Shown in pieces: positions 4,876-6,921 of a DNA stretch of 6,921 bases. The notes beneath the pieces are model-generated. The model did not search any database and was not told the DNA's origin. It saw nothing but the letters and a program-made list of their open reading frames with translations. This stretch comes from DATHGT01 sp035317605. GTDB taxonomy: Bacteria > Methylomirabilota > Methylomirabilia > Rokubacteriales > CSP1-6. Position 1 is the stretch's first letter. Each line of letters starts with the position of its first letter. Where the stretch lies: the NCBI GenBank assembly GCA_035317605.1, contig DATHGT010000198.1, positions 1 to 6,921 of the forward strand, in the 5' to 3' direction. Both the position numbers and the translations under genes were made by a program.

Positions 4876-6107
4876 GCCTGACGGTTTTCACGAATGCGTT
4901 CCTGATCGACTGCACGGGCGCCGATCCGATCGAGGGCGCGGCCGTCGTCGTGGAAGACGATCGCATCCAGGACGTGATCGCGAGCGGCAAGGTGGGGCCG
5001 CTGCCGGGGCCGGTCACCACGCTCGACTGCAAGGGCGCCACGCTGATGCCCGGGCTCACCGACGCCCACGTCCACATCTGCGCGGTGACCGAGAACATCA
5101 CCGACCAGCATCGGTACTATCCGCCGAGCTACATCGCGGCCCGGGCCATGCGGCGGGCGGAAGAGTGCCTGATGCAGGGCTTCACCACCGTGCGGGACGC
5201 CGGTGGCGCCGACTATGGGTTTCGGCTGGCGCTCGAGGAAGGACACTTCCCCGGGCCGCGGCTGCTGGTCTCCGGCCACTACATCTCGCAGACGGGCGGT
5301 CACGGCGACAAGCGCCGGCGCGCGGAGTGGACCGATCCCATCGACTGCTGCGTGGGCATGGTCGGCTCCATCGCCGACGGCGAGGACGAAGTCCGCAAGG
5401 CCGTGCGCGAGCAGCTTCGTCGCGACGTCGACCAGATCAAGATCATGGCCTCGGGCGGCGCCATGTCGCCCTCCGACGAGCTGGACACGACCCAGTTCAC
5501 GGTGGCCGAGATGCGGGCGGCGGTGGAGGAAGCGCGCGCTGTCGGGAAATACGTTCTCTCGCACGCGTACTCGGACACCGCGGTGCGCAACGCGATCGAG
5601 GCCGGCGTACGCTCGATCGAGCACGGCAACCTGATTCGCGAGCCGGCGGCCCAGGCCATCAAGAAGGCCGACGCCTTCCTGGTGCCGACCATGATCACGT
5701 ACGAGATGATCTACCGCGAGGGCAAGCGCTACGGCATCGGCGATCACCAGATCCAGAAGATCGACCTCGCCCGGCAGCAGAGCGTGCAGGGGCTGACCTA
5801 CGCCTATCGTGCCGGCTGCAAGATCGGCTCGGGCTCGGACCTGCTCGGCGACATGATGAGCCAGCGCGCGGTGGAGCTCGAGCTGAAGTCGCAGGTGATG
5901 ACCCCGATGGAGACCTTGCTGTCGGCCACGAAGGTCAACGCCGAGCTGTTCCGCATGAGCGACCGGATCGGCACCGTGGAGCCAAAGAAGTACGCCGACC
6001 TGATCGTGGTCGCCGGCAACCCGCTGCGCAACCTGCGCGTCTTCCAGAACCCCGACAACTTCCGCCTGATCATGAAGGGCGGACGCGTACACAAGCAGAC
6101 CATCTGA
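4872..6107 (+). CDS. Metal-dependent amidohydrolase (Xaa-Arg/Xaa-Pro dipeptidase-like)
   Basis: A 411-residue amidohydrolase-superfamily enzyme, complete for the family, with no signal peptide, so cytoplasmic. An N-terminal small beta domain (1-60) ends in L-M-P-G-L-T-D-A-H-V-H, giving the metal ligands H66 and H68. The barrel then supplies K190 in QIKIMASGG (a lysine that is carboxylated in binuclear relatives), H231 in LSHAYSD, H251 in SIEHGN and the catalytic D323 in GSGSDLL. The motif TGGHGD (141-146) after SGHYISQ is characteristic of the cd01299-type group. The C-terminus closes with ADLIVVAGNPL and MKGGRV. From family knowledge, characterised members hydrolyse Xaa-Pro and Xaa-Arg/Lys dipeptides or N-acylated amino acids; imidazolonepropionase-like activities are relatives. 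The four-base overlap with the binding-protein gene suggests it acts on the imported solute. The 4872 ATG is preferred; readings from 3804 are a shadow of the binding-protein gene. Confidence 0.92.
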   Translation: MSLTVFTNAFLIDCTGADPIEGAAVVVEDDRIQDVIASGKVGPLPGPVTTLDCKGATLMPGLTDAHVHICAVTENITDQHRYYPPSYIAARAMRRAEECLMQGFTTVRDAGGADYGFRLALEEGHFPGPRLLVSGHYISQTGGHGDKRRRAEWTDPIDCCVGMVGSIADGEDEVRKAVREQLRRDVDQIKIMASGGAMSPSDELDTTQFTVAEMRAAVEEARAVGKYVLSHAYSDTAVRNAIEAGVRSIEHGNLIREPAAQAIKKADAFLVPTMITYEMIYREGKRYGIGDHQIQKIDLARQQSVQGLTYAYRAGCKIGSGSDLLGDMMSQRAVELELKSQVMTPMETLLSATKVNAELFRMSDRIGTVEPKKYADLIVVAGNPLRNLRVFQNPDNFRLIMKGGRVHKQTI

Positions 6108-6108
6108 C

Positions 6109-6114
6109 GGGAGG
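6109..6114 (+). promoter_or_regulatory. Shine-Dalgarno of the methyltransferase gene
   Basis: GGGAGG begins two bases after the amidohydrolase stop, ten bases before the ATG at 6125. Together with the 17-base gap it supports 6125 as the start and a shared transcript with the amidohydrolase gene. Confidence 0.6.
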
Positions 6115-6124
6115 TTTCAGGGCG

Positions 6125-6889
6125 ATGTCGACCACGCACGAGCAATCGATCCTCGACCAGTTCACGCGCCAGGCCATTCCGTTCAGCACCTCGCCGTCCA
6201 TCAAGGACGAGATCGCGCTGAACCTCCTGATCCAGGCATCGGGCGCGGGGCCTGATGACACCGTGCTCGACGTGGCCTGCGGCGGCGGCATCGTGGTGTG
6301 CGGCTTCGCGCGGGTCGTCAAGCACGCCACCGGCATCGACATCACCCCGGCCATGCTCGACGGGGCACGCAAGCTCCAGGCGGAGAAGGGCTTGACCAAC
6401 GTGACGTGGAAGCACGGCGACGTGCTGCCGCTGCCGTTCCCGGACGCGAGCTTCTCGATCGTGACCTCGCGCTTTGCCTTCCATCACTTCCTCGATCCGC
6501 TGGCCGTGATGGGTGAGATGAAGCGCGTGTGTCGGTCGGGCGGCAAGGTGATCGTGGCCGACAGCGCCCCCGCGGCCGACAAGGCCGACGCGTTCAACGC
6601 GATGGAGAAGCTGCGCGATCCTTCGCACGTGCGCGCGCTTCCGCTGGCCGAGCTGCGGAGCCTGTACACCCGGCAAGGCTTGCCCGAGCCGCGCCACTCG
6701 CCGTATCGGCTGGAGAGCGACCTCGAGAGCTTGCTCGCGCGCTCGTTCCCCAACCCGGGCGACGCCGACAAGATCCGCGAGCAGTTCCGCCGGTCCGCGG
6801 AGGACGACTTCCTCGGCATCAACGCCCGGCGGGAGGGCGACCTCATCGTCTACGGCTACCCCGTGGCCATCCTCGTGGCGGACCGGTGA
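6125..6889 (+). CDS. Class I SAM-dependent methyltransferase (UbiE/Methyltransf_11-like)
   Basis: A 254-residue cytoplasmic methyltransferase with a Rossmann-like core. Motif I is VLDVACGGG (47-55), which binds S-adenosylmethionine. The acidic residue after strand 2 is D72 in ATGIDITPAML. The motif II region is HGDVLPLPFPDASFSIVTSR (97-116), followed by FAFHHF (117-122) and MGEMKRVCRSGGKVIVAD (129-146), the UbiE-like E-M-x-R-V-x-x-x-G-G pattern. Residues 150-254 form a variable C-terminal region resembling small-molecule or quinone-type methyltransferases; no substrate can be assigned. The N-terminal DQFTRQAIPFSTSP (11-24) resembles a Q-F-x-x-x-A-x-x-Y/F substrate-lid start common in this group. 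It is the last complete gene of the operon. It may methylate a product of the upstream enzymes, or the grouping may be incidental. Confidence 0.9.
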   Translation: MSTTHEQSILDQFTRQAIPFSTSPSIKDEIALNLLIQASGAGPDDTVLDVACGGGIVVCGFARVVKHATGIDITPAMLDGARKLQAEKGLTNVTWKHGDVLPLPFPDASFSIVTSRFAFHHFLDPLAVMGEMKRVCRSGGKVIVADSAPAADKADAFNAMEKLRDPSHVRALPLAELRSLYTRQGLPEPRHSPYRLESDLESLLARSFPNPGDADKIREQFRRSAEDDFLGINARREGDLIVYGYPVAILVADR

Positions 6890-6921
6890 TGCGCACACGA
6901 GCATCTCGAGGGGCGCCACGG
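6889..6921 (+). CDS. Possible start of a further operon gene (partial)
   Basis: The methyltransferase ends in TGATG, so an ATG at 6889-6891 overlaps its stop by one base and opens eleven stop-free codons (MRTRASRGAPR) to the right edge. Such overlaps are common within operons, and the missing transporter ATPase or another pathway gene might follow. There is no good ribosome site and the residues are uninformative, so this could equally be spacer. Confidence 0.25.
   Translation, partial: MRTRASRGAPR

Noticed and set aside
4722..6092. Minus-strand open frame (456 codons) opposite the amidohydrolase
   Set aside because: Antisense shadow of a gene with complete catalytic motifs; no ribosome site and no family resemblance.
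5804..6919. Minus-strand open frame (371 codons) opposite the methyltransferase
   Set aside because: Arg/His/Ala-rich shadow spanning two real genes and their junction.

Overview
The window is GC-rich throughout (very roughly two-thirds G+C by eye), densely packed and bacterial. Four-base ATGA/GTGA gene overlaps, strong G/C third-position bias and many long antisense shadow frames all fit this. Gene content (luciferase-like flavin oxidoreductase, peptide-type ABC importer, promiscuous amidohydrolase, small UbiE-like methyltransferase, citrate synthase beside a small HTH protein) resembles genomes of uncultivated soil bacteria such as Rokubacteria/Methylomirabilota or soil Proteobacteria. That placement is an impression from memory, not a measurement.

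Layout. Bases 1-93 (minus) hold the first 31 codons of a citrate/2-methylcitrate synthase-family enzyme leaving the window on the left. Bases 94-208 are a divergent control region with an unusually AT-rich core (about 120-155). It contains a 13-bp interrupted palindrome overlapping a plausible minus-strand -10 box. Bases 209-481 (plus) encode a 90-residue stand-alone HTH_17/excisionase-type protein. Bases 482-662 are non-coding and hold two GC-rich hairpins, a 10-bp palindrome, a pair of 14-bp direct repeats and a Shine-Dalgarno. From 663 to 6889 six plus-strand genes are packed with gaps of at most 19 bases or 4-base overlaps, almost certainly one operon: luciferase-like oxidoreductase, DppB-type permease, DppC-type permease, family-5 periplasmic substrate-binding protein, metal-dependent amidohydrolase, and SAM methyltransferase. 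A possible further gene starts at 6889 (TGATG overlap) and runs off the right edge.

How the genes may work together (inference): the binding protein and two permeases would import a peptide or peptide-like solute. The amidohydrolase, of the family that includes Xaa-Arg/Xaa-Pro dipeptidases, would hydrolyse it in the cytoplasm. The oxidoreductase and methyltransferase would modify the compound or a product. No ATP-binding subunit for the importer lies in the window, so it must be further downstream or supplied from elsewhere.

I see no CRISPR array, RNA gene, insertion sequence or phage-like module, and no clearly new system. The parts most worth a second look are the divergent HTH/citrate synthase pair with its palindrome, the repeats ahead of the operon, and the unusual operon composition.
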